A model generated the notes under the pieces. That model had not been told where the DNA came from. It did not search any database and was given only the letters and a program-made list of their open reading frames with translations. Both the position numbers and the translations under genes were made by a program. A stretch of DNA of 64,000 nt, taken from the NCBI GenBank assembly GCA_014867205.1, contig WGUO01000008.1, positions 1 through 64,000 on the forward strand, given 5' to 3'. Source of the stretch: Muribaculaceae bacterium (lineage in GTDB: Bacteria; Bacteroidota; Bacteroidia; Bacteroidales; Muribaculaceae). This document shows positions 24,367 through 33,498 of this stretch, one piece after another. Every line of letters begins with the position of its first letter. Position 1 is the stretch's first letter.

Positions 24367-27024
24367 ATGATAAAGATATCACTCAATGCGATATTAATTA
24401 CCCTCGGGCTGCTCGCGGCAGTCCCCGCGGCGCTCGCGTCGCGTGCCGGCAGCGGCACACTCGACCCGGACTGGACATGGCACTCGTCGTTCGACGACGG
24501 TGTCCGCAAGGTCATAGACACCCCCAACCGCGTCTATTTCTTTACGCACCAGCGCCCTTACTTCAGCCAAGGCAATTACAGTTCCTATTACGCCAACCCG
24601 TCGGGAGCGATCTTCTTCCTCGACAAGGCGAATCCCGGAGCCGGCATACAGGACTATCACCACTTCGCGGCCTTCTCCGGCCTCGACATGCGGCTGTTCG
24701 CCGTCAACCCCGACAACGACATGAAGGTCATCGCCTACCAGGATGGCGGCGTCGACCTGATCGATGCCGGCAACCATGTGACATATCTGTCAGACATCAA
24801 GGACCGGCCGCTGCCGGGAGGCGCCCTGATCGGGGCCATCAGTCTTGACCGCGCAAGCGGCGACATCTGGCTCTCGACCAACCGCGGATTCATGCATGTC
24901 GACAGCCGGGGCAATACACTCCACTTCGCCGACTTCGGCAAAAAGGTCAGCGACATATGCCGCGTAGGCAACCGGGTCATCGCCATCATCGGCGGCAGGC
25001 TCCACGAGGCACCTGCGGCCGCCAACCTGTCGCGCCTCGACTCATTCACCGAGATAAGCGGCATCTCAGTAAACACCCCTACGCGCCTGATGCCCCTGAC
25101 AGACAACACTCTTGCCTACCTCAACGAGAGCAATGCCATCATAGGCATGGCCCACACCGGCGAGGCATGGACAATCTCCAACCTGGCAGCCGATGGAGGC
25201 ATATCCGAGAACACGGCTGACAAGGTTGTATGCCACAAGCAGGACCATACCGTCATACCGACATCCGACGGCTACTACGTGGCCTCTAACGGCACAGCCT
25301 ACCTGGTGAGGAAGCCGGTCGGGACCGCCACAATGCCGACAGTGAGCACACTGGGGCTCGTGTCCGGATCGTCGCGATATTCGTCATCGTACGACGGAAA
25401 GACCGTCTGGTCATACACCGACCGCGGCAAGTTCTTCAGCTGCACCTATCCCGACAAGACGCGTAGCGAGGCAATCCGCCCGGACGCGCCGCTGACCGCC
25501 ATGGACGCAAGGTTCGTATATTCGCCCAAATATGGGTTGATGTCGGTCAACATTGACCCGCAGAGAAGAATCGACCTGGAGTTCCCGAAATTCCCGCCCG
25601 CACTGGCCTCTTACAAGAATGGCAAATGGGCCAATCTGTCGCCGACCTACAATATGCCCGACGTCATCAGCGCAAATGAGTCATATCTTGCCACATATAA
25701 GGCTAACCTGTATCATTTCCCGGTGGCAGACCCGATGGGCGTGACCATCGACCCGGAGTTCGACAACGTACTTCACCTCGGCTCCGACTGGGACGGCATA
25801 GCGGCCCTGTACCTTGACGACACGAGGAAGATGCCGCTCATGTACCTGTCGTCAAGGAACGCGATGAGCAGCCTGCCGGTCAACAAGACCCTCACCAATG
25901 GCAGCTGGACAAACAAGGGCGGAAACTACACGGGCACATACATCGCCGGCTACGACAACTCGCACAACCTGTGGATGTACCGCAGCACGGCGTTCGGCAT
26001 CGCCAATCCTGGCAATGTGCATCAGCTGTGGTACCTGACTCCCGATGCAAGGCGCGAGGCACTTGCCAAAGGCGACGCGACACTCTATGGGGATTGGGGC
26101 GTAATCCGGTTCACCATGCCCGCCGATCCCTCCACCACCCTGACGGCCCTGGCGCTCCGCCACCCCGACAACGCCAACAAGCTCGTGGTCTACTCCAAGG
26201 GATGCGGCTCAAGCATCACCGTAATCGACCACAAGGGCACGCTGACCGATGCCAGCGACGATGAGGTGTCACTCTTCACCAATATACTTCTGCCCAACGG
26301 CTCATTATTCAACTCCGGCAACGTATACGACTTCATAGAGAACCCGCTGACCGGCGAGCTCATAGTCTGCACACGCAACGAGACGGTCGTGATCGACCTT
26401 AAGGAGAAGGTTGAGGACTCGATCATCCACGGCAAGATGCTGACCATCCCGTCAGATGCCGGCAGCGGCTATGACTTCCTGTCGCCGATGATCTGCAACA
26501 GCGCCTGCTTCGACGAGTACGGACGCCTGTGGCTGGCACACGCCAACGCCGGCGTGGTGGGCTTCAGCCCCGACTACAGCAAGATAGTGGCCTATTACAC
26601 CACTGCCAACTCGCCGCTGCTGAGCAACAACATCCACGGGGTGGGATGGAATCCCGACACCAGATCGCTGTTCATCTCAACCGACTGCGGCATAGCCGAG
26701 GTAAAGGTAGACGACTACTCAGTTGCAGGCAGCACATCGGGCGAGCCCTCGGATGCGCCGCAGGCGCCGTTCGCGCTGCCCGAGCGCGTGACTCCCGACT
26801 TCACGGGCGTCGTGTCGGTGCACAATGTGCCGGCAGTGACGACCCTCCGCGTCACGGATGCCGCCGGACGGGTGATCCGCACACTTCCGCCGGCCGAGAA
26901 CGGCGTGACCTACTGGGATCTTCTCGACAACAGCGGGAAGCGCGTTGAGACAGGCCGCTACAGCATCGGGGACGCCGTCGGCGACGCCGGATTCCGCGCC
27001 CTGAGCGTGACTGTGGTGAGATGA
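24367..27024 (+). CDS. Secreted beta-propeller protein, PorZ-like
   Basis: An 885-residue exported protein with a signal peptide at residues 1-24 (ILITLGLLAAVPAALASRA). Propeller-like strands repeat through most of it, for example VIAYQDGGVDLIDAGNHV near 120 and ISLDRASGDIWLSTNRGF near 160. The last 75 residues form a FlgD-like Ig fold with DAAGRVIRTLPP and YWDLLDNSGKRVETGRY. Order and strand patterns resemble PorZ, the surface component of the Bacteroidetes type IX secretion apparatus that passes A-LPS to the sortase. A different two-component-type propeller protein cannot be excluded. Its stop overlaps the acyltransferase start by 4 nt (ATGA). Confidence 0.6.
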   Translation: MIKISLNAILITLGLLAAVPAALASRAGSGTLDPDWTWHSSFDDGVRKVIDTPNRVYFFTHQRPYFSQGNYSSYYANPSGAIFFLDKANPGAGIQDYHHFAAFSGLDMRLFAVNPDNDMKVIAYQDGGVDLIDAGNHVTYLSDIKDRPLPGGALIGAISLDRASGDIWLSTNRGFMHVDSRGNTLHFADFGKKVSDICRVGNRVIAIIGGRLHEAPAAANLSRLDSFTEISGISVNTPTRLMPLTDNTLAYLNESNAIIGMAHTGEAWTISNLAADGGISENTADKVVCHKQDHTVIPTSDGYYVASNGTAYLVRKPVGTATMPTVSTLGLVSGSSRYSSSYDGKTVWSYTDRGKFFSCTYPDKTRSEAIRPDAPLTAMDARFVYSPKYGLMSVNIDPQRRIDLEFPKFPPALASYKNGKWANLSPTYNMPDVISANESYLATYKANLYHFPVADPMGVTIDPEFDNVLHLGSDWDGIAALYLDDTRKMPLMYLSSRNAMSSLPVNKTLTNGSWTNKGGNYTGTYIAGYDNSHNLWMYRSTAFGIANPGNVHQLWYLTPDARREALAKGDATLYGDWGVIRFTMPADPSTTLTALALRHPDNANKLVVYSKGCGSSITVIDHKGTLTDASDDEVSLFTNILLPNGSLFNSGNVYDFIENPLTGELIVCTRNETVVIDLKEKVEDSIIHGKMLTIPSDAGSGYDFLSPMICNSACFDEYGRLWLAHANAGVVGFSPDYSKIVAYYTTANSPLLSNNIHGVGWNPDTRSLFISTDCGIAEVKVDDYSVAGSTSGEPSDAPQAPFALPERVTPDFTGVVSVHNVPAVTTLRVTDAAGRVIRTLPPAENGVTYWDLLDNSGKRVETGRYSIGDAVGDAGFRALSVTVVR

Positions 27025-28268
27025 TAGCGCGCGACTCGCTTACAGGCAGGGCCATCACGTGGATGCGGTTTCCGCTGGCACTGATAGTCCTGACAGCCCA
27101 TACCATATACAACAGGCTTGCCGGGGAGCAGGTCCTTGCTGTGATGACGTTTCTGACCTGGTGTGTATGCACACTCGCCGTCCCTTTATTCTTCCTTATC
27201 TCAGGCTATCTCTTCTTCGCGGGGCGCGAGACATTCGGCATCGACGACTATCTGGCGGCCATGCGCCGCAGGGTGCGGACGCTGCTTGTGCCATACGTGC
27301 TGTGGATGCTCATCGCATGGGCTTCTGTGTCCATCGAGTCGGGAGAAATATTCCGGGTCTCATCGTTATGGGAATTTAAAGAGGTCTTCTGGGGTGGATC
27401 GATTATAAATTACCGCACCTCAGTATTCGGCACCAAAACCATAAACCTGGACCTGCCGGGTATGTTGTACCCGCTCTGGTTCGTGCGAGACCTGATGTGC
27501 GTGAGTCTTCTCACGCCGTTGATATGGCTCGTCGGGAAACGCTGGCGCCTGTGGGCCATCCTGCCCTTCGCCGTCATATACCTGGCCGGTGTCGGTACGA
27601 ATCTTGACTGCCTTCAGCCGAAGACACTCTTTTATTTCCCGGTGGGAGCGATACTGGCGATTAACCGGATTGACATTGCGGGTCCGGCGCGAAAGGCACT
27701 TCCCTATACTTTGCCGGCATGGCTGGTGATGGCACTGATATACACATGCATGGCGCTCACGTTCGATCTCAATCATCTGACTATGGGCTTCAGGTCCCAG
27801 TTTTTTCATCAGTGCATGAAGCTGGCCGGCGTAGCGGCGTTTGTCGGCATCGTCTTCGCGGCAGTGGGTGCGGAGAGGCCTTCACGTGCGTTGTCAAGAA
27901 TCAACACCCTCTTCTTCAGGCTGGCGCCGACCTCCATGTTCATATACCTCATTCATGGCACAAAGCCGATAGAATGGCTCAATAAGCTGTGTCAGTATCT
28001 GTTTGAGGGGGTAGGTCCGGAGGGAGGCATGTTGGGGCTTCAGCCTATAGCCTTCTTCGTCGAGCACACGCAATTGGGGCAGATCATGACATTTGTCACC
28101 GCATGGGTGGTTCGGCTGGCCGTAATACTCTGCGTGTACCGCCTGTTGCAGCGCTATGAGCCCCGCGTACTGGGAGTGCTCACCGGCGACCGTTCTCAAG
28201 CCGAGGGCGCGGCGCGCCCCGGGGCCGAAGGGCGCCCGGCACTCGACACCCTAACATCTAACACCTAA
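27021..28268 (+). CDS. Membrane O-acyltransferase (acyltransferase-3 family)
   Basis: A 415-residue integral membrane protein with about 10 helices. The acyltransferase-3 pattern is at the N-terminus (WMRFPLALIVLTAHTIYN, with the helix-1 His) and FFLISGYLFFAGRE near 60. These enzymes move acetyl or other acyl groups onto extracytoplasmic glycans. It is coupled to the PorZ-like gene by an ATGA overlap. The C-terminus (about residues 395-415) is low complexity, and its last residues, DTLTSNT, and the stop codon are encoded by a CACCTAA-type repeat, so the natural C-terminus may have been altered by repeat insertion. Confidence 0.85.
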   Translation: MIARDSLTGRAITWMRFPLALIVLTAHTIYNRLAGEQVLAVMTFLTWCVCTLAVPLFFLISGYLFFAGRETFGIDDYLAAMRRRVRTLLVPYVLWMLIAWASVSIESGEIFRVSSLWEFKEVFWGGSIINYRTSVFGTKTINLDLPGMLYPLWFVRDLMCVSLLTPLIWLVGKRWRLWAILPFAVIYLAGVGTNLDCLQPKTLFYFPVGAILAINRIDIAGPARKALPYTLPAWLVMALIYTCMALTFDLNHLTMGFRSQFFHQCMKLAGVAAFVGIVFAAVGAERPSRALSRINTLFFRLAPTSMFIYLIHGTKPIEWLNKLCQYLFEGVGPEGGMLGLQPIAFFVEHTQLGQIMTFVTAWVVRLAVILCVYRLLQRYEPRVLGVLTGDRSQAEGAARPGAEGRPALDTLTSNT

Positions 28269-28272
28269 AACC
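28247..28272. repeat. CACCTAA-type heptamer run overlapping a stop codon
   Basis: CACCCTAACATCTAACACCT followed by AAAACCT. The TAA at 28266-28268 inside the repeat is the stop codon of the acyltransferase gene. Confidence 0.65.
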
Positions 28273-28336
28273 TCCCCTCCTCTACTCATTTTTGTTAAAA
28301 AACGGAGGTGAGTTTCTGTATGTCGCGATAAATGAT

Positions 28337-28344
28337 TATCTTTG
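28337..28344 (+). promoter_or_regulatory. -7 box of the polysaccharide locus (gmd)
   Basis: TATCTTTG, with TTTC at about the -33 distance. Transcription would begin near 28351, about 126 nt before the gmd ATG. This is the likely main promoter of the surface-glycan locus. Confidence 0.6.
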
Positions 28345-28350
28345 CAGACT

Positions 28351-28476
28351 AATCCGACTTCCGGACAGCCTCCGGAGAGTCGGCCGACTATCCCGCCGGT
28401 GTGGTGGCGGGGATAATCCTGCGGGTTCTCCGACATCGCCACGGCAATGCTAACCTGACATCACCAGACATCAATC
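28351..28476 (+). promoter_or_regulatory. Structured GC-rich 5' leader of gmd
   Basis: Two strong hairpins follow the predicted start directly. In the first, CCGACTTCCGGA (28354-28365) pairs with TCCGGA-G-AGTCGG (28371-28383) around CAGCC. In the second, TATCCCGCC (28389-28397) pairs with GGCGGGGATA (28406-28415) with one bulged G. Such tandem stems at the head of a capsule-type operon could attenuate or protect the transcript. No UpxY-like antiterminator gene is seen in the window. Confidence 0.5.
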
Positions 28477-29631
28477 ATGTCCGAAAACATAACAACCGCA
28501 ACAATCGGCCAGACAGCCGAGACCACAGGCGCCGACAGGCCAAAGAGAGCCCTGATAACCGGCGTAACGGGCCAGGATGGCTCCTATCTGGCCGAACTGC
28601 TGCTTGAGAAAGGCTATGACGTGCACGGCATTATCCGCCGCTCGTCGGTAGACTTCCGCGAGCGCATCGCGCACCTCGAGGGCCACGAGCGCTTCCACCT
28701 TCACTATGCCGACCTGAGCGACTCCTTGTCTATCATGCAGGTAGTCAGCAAGGTGCGTCCCGATGAGTTCTACAACCTCGCGGCGCAGAGCCACGTGCAG
28801 GTGTCGTTTGACTCCCCCGAGTTCACCGCCAACATCGACGCGACCGGCGTCCTTCGCTGCCTTGAGGCGATCCGCCTCTGCGGACTGGCCAAGACCTGCC
28901 GATTCTACCAGGCGTCAACCTCCGAGCTCTACGGCAAGGTCGAGGAGGTCCCGCAGAACGAGAACACCCCCTTTCATCCCTACTCCCCCTACGCCGTGGC
29001 GAAACTCTATGGCTTCTGGATTGTGAAAGAATACCGCGAGGCCTACGGCATGTACGCCTGCTCCGGTATCCTGTTCAACCACGAGAGCGAGCGGCGCGGC
29101 GAGACATTCGTGACGCGCAAGATCACACTTGCCGCGGCGCGAATCGCGCAGGGCAAGCAGGACAAGCTCTATCTGGGCAACCTGTCGTCGCTGCGCGACT
29201 GGGGCTACGCCAAAGACTACGTAGAGTGCATGTGGCTTCTGCTGCAGCAGGATAAGCCCGAGGACTTCGTGATAGCCACCGGAGAGCAGCACACCGTGCG
29301 CGAGTTCTGCGAGCTGGCCTTCGAGCGGGTAGGCATCCGGCTCCGCTGGGAGGGCGAGGGCAAGAACGAGAAAGGCATCGACACGGCCACTGGCCGCGTG
29401 CTCGTCGAGGTGTCGCCCGACTTCTACAGGCCTACCGACGTGGTCAACCTCTGGGGCGACCCGACCAAGGCCAAAAGAGAGTTAGGCTGGGACCCTACGA
29501 AAAAGACGACCTTCCGCCAGCTTGTCGACCTGATGGTCGACGCCGACATGGCCAAGGTGGCCGTGGAATGCGCCGGCGACCACGTGCGCACCAACCTGGC
29601 CGAATACCTCGAGAAAGGAATAGTGAAATAA
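28477..29631 (+). CDS. gmd: GDP-mannose 4,6-dehydratase
   Basis: A 384-residue extended SDR that makes GDP-4-keto-6-deoxymannose, the precursor of GDP-fucose, GDP-rhamnose and related sugars. Residues 1-22 are a polar lead; then come the NADP-binding ITGVTGQDGSYLAELLLEKG, VHGIIRRSS, the Thr-Ser catalytic STSELYGK, and YSPYAVAKLYGFW (Tyr-x3-Lys) near 165. ILFNHESERRGETFVTRKI is characteristic of Gmd. It is the first gene after the structured leader. The usual partner fcl is not next to it or elsewhere in this window. The GT10 fucosyltransferase at 37861 would be a consumer of GDP-fucose. Confidence 0.96.
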   Translation: MSENITTATIGQTAETTGADRPKRALITGVTGQDGSYLAELLLEKGYDVHGIIRRSSVDFRERIAHLEGHERFHLHYADLSDSLSIMQVVSKVRPDEFYNLAAQSHVQVSFDSPEFTANIDATGVLRCLEAIRLCGLAKTCRFYQASTSELYGKVEEVPQNENTPFHPYSPYAVAKLYGFWIVKEYREAYGMYACSGILFNHESERRGETFVTRKITLAAARIAQGKQDKLYLGNLSSLRDWGYAKDYVECMWLLLQQDKPEDFVIATGEQHTVREFCELAFERVGIRLRWEGEGKNEKGIDTATGRVLVEVSPDFYRPTDVVNLWGDPTKAKRELGWDPTKKTTFRQLVDLMVDADMAKVAVECAGDHVRTNLAEYLEKGIVK

Positions 29632-29754
29632 AGATTAACGATTAAAGATTAATTTTTAGTCAATTGATTAATAATTAATCTTTAATCACTTATCTTTATC
29701 CTTCTCCGTCCCATGTTCAGTGTTGCGACCAAGGGAAAGCAACGTGCCGTTCCG
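29632..29754. repeat. First copy of a ~120-150 bp direct repeat after gmd
   Basis: Contains an exact 31-bp block (29640-29670, starting GATTAAAGATTAATTTTTAG) and TCCGTCCCATGTTC (29705-29718), then GCGACCAAGGGAAAGCAAC and TGCCGTTCC. All recur in the same order at 29911-30064. The 480-bp gap to the flippase is made of the two copies plus about 155 bp of unique sequence with a CTGCCTG/CAGGCAG stem. No gene is seen. Confidence 0.8.
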
Positions 29755-29910
29755 TGTTGCTACCGGAGGGAGCAAGAAGCCGCTTATCGCGCCAAGGCCC
29801 ATTTTTGAAAATTGAAACTTGAAGACAGCGACTTTTCAGCACTTATCCATAACTGCCTGAGGCAAAGCAAAGTACAAGCCCAGGCAGGACTAAAGACACG
29901 CCCGGAGGGA

Positions 29911-30064
29911 AAAGATTAAAGATTAATTTTTAGTCAATTGATTATTAATGACTTAATTTTAAATCTATAGACTTTGCATTTATCTTTAATCTTTTATCTC
30001 TAATCATTATTTTCCTCCGTCCCATGTTCCGATTTGCGACCAAGGGGAAGCAACATGCCGTTCC
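29911..30064. repeat. Second copy of the direct repeat upstream of the flippase
   Basis: The same modules as 29632-29754: the 31-bp block at 29914-29944, TCCGTCCCATGTTC at 30016-30029, then GCGACCAAGGGGAAGCAAC and TGCCGTTCC. It differs by an about 30-bp AT-rich insertion that includes GACTTTGCATTTATCTTTAA, a promoter-like stretch. It ends about 50 bp before the flippase ATG. Confidence 0.8.
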
Positions 30065-30112
30065 ACGCCGACTCTCCCACCTCACACTGATTCAGTATCA
30101 TTCAATCATTAA

Positions 30113-31585
30113 ATGGGTGAAATAAAGCAACAAACAATAAGTGGAGTAAAGTGGTCGGCTATAGAGCGATTCTCAATTCAAGGCGTTACGTTCCTGTTGG
30201 GGCTCGTTGTGGCTCGCCTGCTTACACCGGCCGACTATGGTCTTGTAGGTATGGTCGGCATATTCTTCGGAATATCACAGACTCTGATCGACAGCGGATT
30301 CGGCAACGCCCTTGTGCGCAAACCCGACCGCACAGAGGCCGACTACTATACCGCTTTCTACTTCAGTTTCGCCGCTTCCATATTTTTCGCAAGTTTGCTG
30401 TGCATAGGGGCGCCATGGATAGCAGAATTTTTCAAGCAACCCATTCTGTGCCCTATGACGCGCGTAATGAGTTTAAATCTCATTATCGGGACATTGGGCA
30501 TGATACCATCCACAAAGTTGTACGTTGCTCTCGACTTCAAGACCAGTGCTAAAGTCAATTTCATCTCTGCGGTCGCATCCGGTGTCTTTGGCTTGGTTCT
30601 GGCATTTCTCGGTTATGGTGCATGGTCGTTAGTCTGGCAGAATCTCGCGAGCAATGTCCTTAGAGTAATCCTTATATGGTTCTACAAACCATGTAAATTA
30701 TTATTCCAGTTCTCAAAACACTCTTTCAAACAGTTATTTGGTTATGGTAGTAAATTGGCGGCAGCAAACATTTTACATACAGCCTATTCCGAAATTACAA
30801 CGCTGGCAATAGGAAAATTCTATAGTCCTGCTTCTCTTGGTAATTATTATCGTGGAACCGGGATGGCCACCTTGCCTATAAATACCGTATCAAATGTTGT
30901 CGGGAAAGTGACATTCCCTATCCTGTCCCGTATTCAAGAGGATAAGGAGAGGTTGATAAAGGTCTATCGGAGTTACATTGCCTTGATGACTATTCCCGTC
31001 GGGTTCTTATGCATTCTTATGGCAGCCTTGGCAAAACCTTTAATACTTTTTTTACTTACCGCTAAGTGGGCTGACGCTATAATTTTTTTGCAGATATATG
31101 TTTTTGCCGTTGTATTCGATCCCATTTGCAGGCTTAATCTCAATTTACTGCAAGTGATAGGCCGTTCAGATTTATCTTTGAAACTTGAAGTGATAAAAAA
31201 GACATTGGCAATGGTTATCCTCATATGTGCTATTCCTTTTGGTGTAGTATCAATATGTATCTCCAAAGTAATCTACACACAAATTGCTCTAGTTCTAAAC
31301 ACTTATTATACGGGCAAATTGTTTGGGTTGGGATATTGGCAGCAATGGAAAGATTTCTCTCCATATCTATTATATTCGGTAATTGCTTGTCTCCCATCTC
31401 TCGCGTTGGCTTATCTATGCCCATGGCCTATGGTAAGCCTCATTTTAGGAGTTTCTATTAGCACCGTATTTTACATTATAATTTTATGCAAGAGGCACGA
31501 TGCAGTTTTTCTTAAGCAAATTGCACCTATTTTACAAAAATTAATCTATAAACTCCCCAAAAAATGTCAGTTTTCTATTTTCTAA
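30113..31585 (+). CDS. wzx: Wzx-type polysaccharide flippase
   Basis: A 490-residue MOP-superfamily transporter with 12-14 helices. It opens KQQTISGVKWSAIERFSIQG with LVVARLLTPADYGLVGM near 30-46, the common start of Bacteroidetes lipopolysaccharide flippases. It moves undecaprenyl-linked repeat units across the inner membrane. By eye the first ~550 bp use GC-rich host-like codons while the rest, from about 30650, is AT-rich, suggesting a recombinant gene. Its last 22 bp overlap the start of the following broken acyltransferase. It sits behind two direct repeats. Confidence 0.9.
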   Translation: MGEIKQQTISGVKWSAIERFSIQGVTFLLGLVVARLLTPADYGLVGMVGIFFGISQTLIDSGFGNALVRKPDRTEADYYTAFYFSFAASIFFASLLCIGAPWIAEFFKQPILCPMTRVMSLNLIIGTLGMIPSTKLYVALDFKTSAKVNFISAVASGVFGLVLAFLGYGAWSLVWQNLASNVLRVILIWFYKPCKLLFQFSKHSFKQLFGYGSKLAAANILHTAYSEITTLAIGKFYSPASLGNYYRGTGMATLPINTVSNVVGKVTFPILSRIQEDKERLIKVYRSYIALMTIPVGFLCILMAALAKPLILFLLTAKWADAIIFLQIYVFAVVFDPICRLNLNLLQVIGRSDLSLKLEVIKKTLAMVILICAIPFGVVSICISKVIYTQIALVLNTYYTGKLFGLGYWQQWKDFSPYLLYSVIACLPSLALAYLCPWPMVSLILGVSISTVFYIIILCKRHDAVFLKQIAPILQKLIYKLPKKCQFSIF

Positions 31586-32624
31586 TTGTCGTTTTGATAT
31601 TATGGAAGATTAAAACATCTCCCCATCCAACCAATTCGTTATCAATGGATTACACAAATGCCATCAAAGGCTTATTTATATTATTGGTTTTTTAAGCCAT
31701 TCATCAGGCTATATTTATAAATCAAAATTAGATTTAGATTTATTAGACCGCATATTTATTTTAATTAATTCAAAGATTGGACAACTGATGGTTGTGATGT
31801 TTCTATTTTACTCAGGGTACGGTGTGATGCATAGCATTATCCAGAAAGGAGATAGTTACATCAATTCTATCCCCCGTAAACGAGTCTTAACCACATCGGT
31901 CAATTTTGCAATCGCCGTGTCAATATTTATTATACTTAATCTCATTTTACGTAAAGAGATAACGGTAAGTCAGGCATTACTATCACTAATCGGTTGGGAT
32001 AGTGTCGGTAATTCCAACTGGTATATCTTCTGCATTATTTGCTGTTACGGATTTACATACATCGCATTCAAAGTAACTCGGAACAATCATCGGAAGGCGT
32101 TGCTTATTTTATCTCTATTGTGTTTGGGTTACATCTATGTCATATCCCGATATAAAGGCAGATGGTGGTATGACACAATCCTGTGCCATTGGGCCGGCGC
32201 ATCATTCGCCGTCCTGTTCAACAAGCTTACGTCCATATTTGAGAAGAGATATGGGTATTGCCTGCTAGGCTCAATAATGATGTTCCTAGTATTTTACAAC
32301 ATACCCTGGAATCCATATGCCTTAGTGTCCAATATCAGCGGGATTTTCTTCGCCCTTACAATCGTGCTGATAACGATGCGGATTCAAGTGGGGAACGAAC
32401 CTCTTCGGTGGCTTGGCCAAAACCTCTTCCCCCTATATATTTACCAACGTCTGCCGATGATACTCTTTGCAACCGTAGGCACAGAGCAGTTAATTACTCA
32501 CAGTCCTGCATTATATGTGCTTTTGTGTTTCGCATGTACATTAGGGATTACATACGTTTACTGTAGAATAAAAGGGTTAAATTATTTCGACAGACTCAGA
32601 TCAAAATTAGTTTCAATAGACTGA
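31564..32624 (+). pseudogene. Acyltransferase-3 gene split by a frameshift at a T6 tract
   Basis: Translation from the ATG at 31564 (MSVFYFLIVVLILWKIK) runs through SMDYTNAIKGLFILLVF and hits TAA at 31693. Shifting frame at the T6 run 31688-31693 gives LSHSSGYIYKSKLDLDLLD and a continuous frame to 32624 with FYSGYGVMHSIIQKG and eight or more helices, together about 353 residues: a complete membrane acyltransferase of the AIKGIFILLVFxSH type. One extra T would restore it. The start overlaps the flippase end by 22 nt. This could be a slip-strand on/off switch, a true pseudogene or a base-call error. A shorter product from 31788 would lack the first helices and His. Confidence 0.8.
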
Positions 32625-32784
32625 TTCTATAACGGTGTCTTTATTATGCTTAAAGTTATCACATACGGGACATTAAATTTATCTCACCCTCGTAAATTGG
32701 AATGAGACAATCACTTAATTTAGCCTTATACCTAATTAAGGTGTAATTGTTCAATAGTTGCACATCATAATAAAACAGATAAGA

Positions 32785-33489
32785 ATGAAAGCTGTACTCC
32801 TGGCAGCGGGTTTGGGAACCCGTCTAAGACCAATCACAAATGAAGTTCCAAAATGTATGGTTCCGGTAAACGGAATGCCAATAATTGAACGACAGATTCG
32901 AAATCTTGTGGATAATAAAATAAACGAAATATATGTTGTTGCCGGATATAAAGAGAATGTCTTGAAAACTTTTATACGGGAGAAATACCCATTCGTCCGA
33001 GTGATAGAGAATAAAGAATATGCTACGACCAACAATATGTTCTCGCTTTATAAGACGGTTGAATATGTTCGTGGCGATGAGTTCCTTCTTATGAACTCCG
33101 ATGTTTTCCATGATGCCACTGTCGAAGCTGGTCTGATCAGTTCCGATAAATCCAATATGATAGCTTGTGAATATGGCCGATATTTGGATGAATCAATGAA
33201 AATTTCCGTTGACAATGGATTAATAACTCATATTGGCAAGCAGATCTCTAAAGAGGAGGCTTATGCTACATCCATTGACATATACAAAATTGGCAGGGAT
33301 GCAGGCAATATTCTCTTTGACATATGTGAAGAAATTATTGTGAAAGAGGGGAACTGCAACTCGTGGACAGAGGTGGCTCTTGATAAGATGTTCAGTAAAG
33401 TTGATTTCTACCCTTATGGGATCGAAGGTCGTTGGTTTGAGATAGACAATCACGATGATCTTGCAGACGCAGAAAAACTCTTTAAATAA
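32785..33489 (+). CDS. Sugar-nucleotidyltransferase, likely glycerol-phosphate cytidylyltransferase
   Basis: A 234-residue nucleotidyltransferase, start MKAVLLAAGLGTRLRPITNE at 32785. It has the NTP-binding loop GLGTRLRPIT with the following Lys of EVPKCMVPVNG, the metal-site Asp in LLMNSDVFHD near 105, and WFEIDNHDDLADAEKLF at the C-terminus, as in LicC-type cytidylyltransferases. It is followed by a HAD enzyme and an iron-ADH-type reductase, the same trio as the pneumococcal gtp genes for CDP-2-glycerol. A role making CDP-glycerol is therefore likely. Choline or another polyol phosphate is the alternative. Set 160 bp after the acyltransferase. Confidence 0.78.
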   Translation: MKAVLLAAGLGTRLRPITNEVPKCMVPVNGMPIIERQIRNLVDNKINEIYVVAGYKENVLKTFIREKYPFVRVIENKEYATTNNMFSLYKTVEYVRGDEFLLMNSDVFHDATVEAGLISSDKSNMIACEYGRYLDESMKISVDNGLITHIGKQISKEEAYATSIDIYKIGRDAGNILFDICEEIIVKEGNCNSWTEVALDKMFSKVDFYPYGIEGRWFEIDNHDDLADAEKLFK

Positions 33490-33498
33490 TCATAAACA

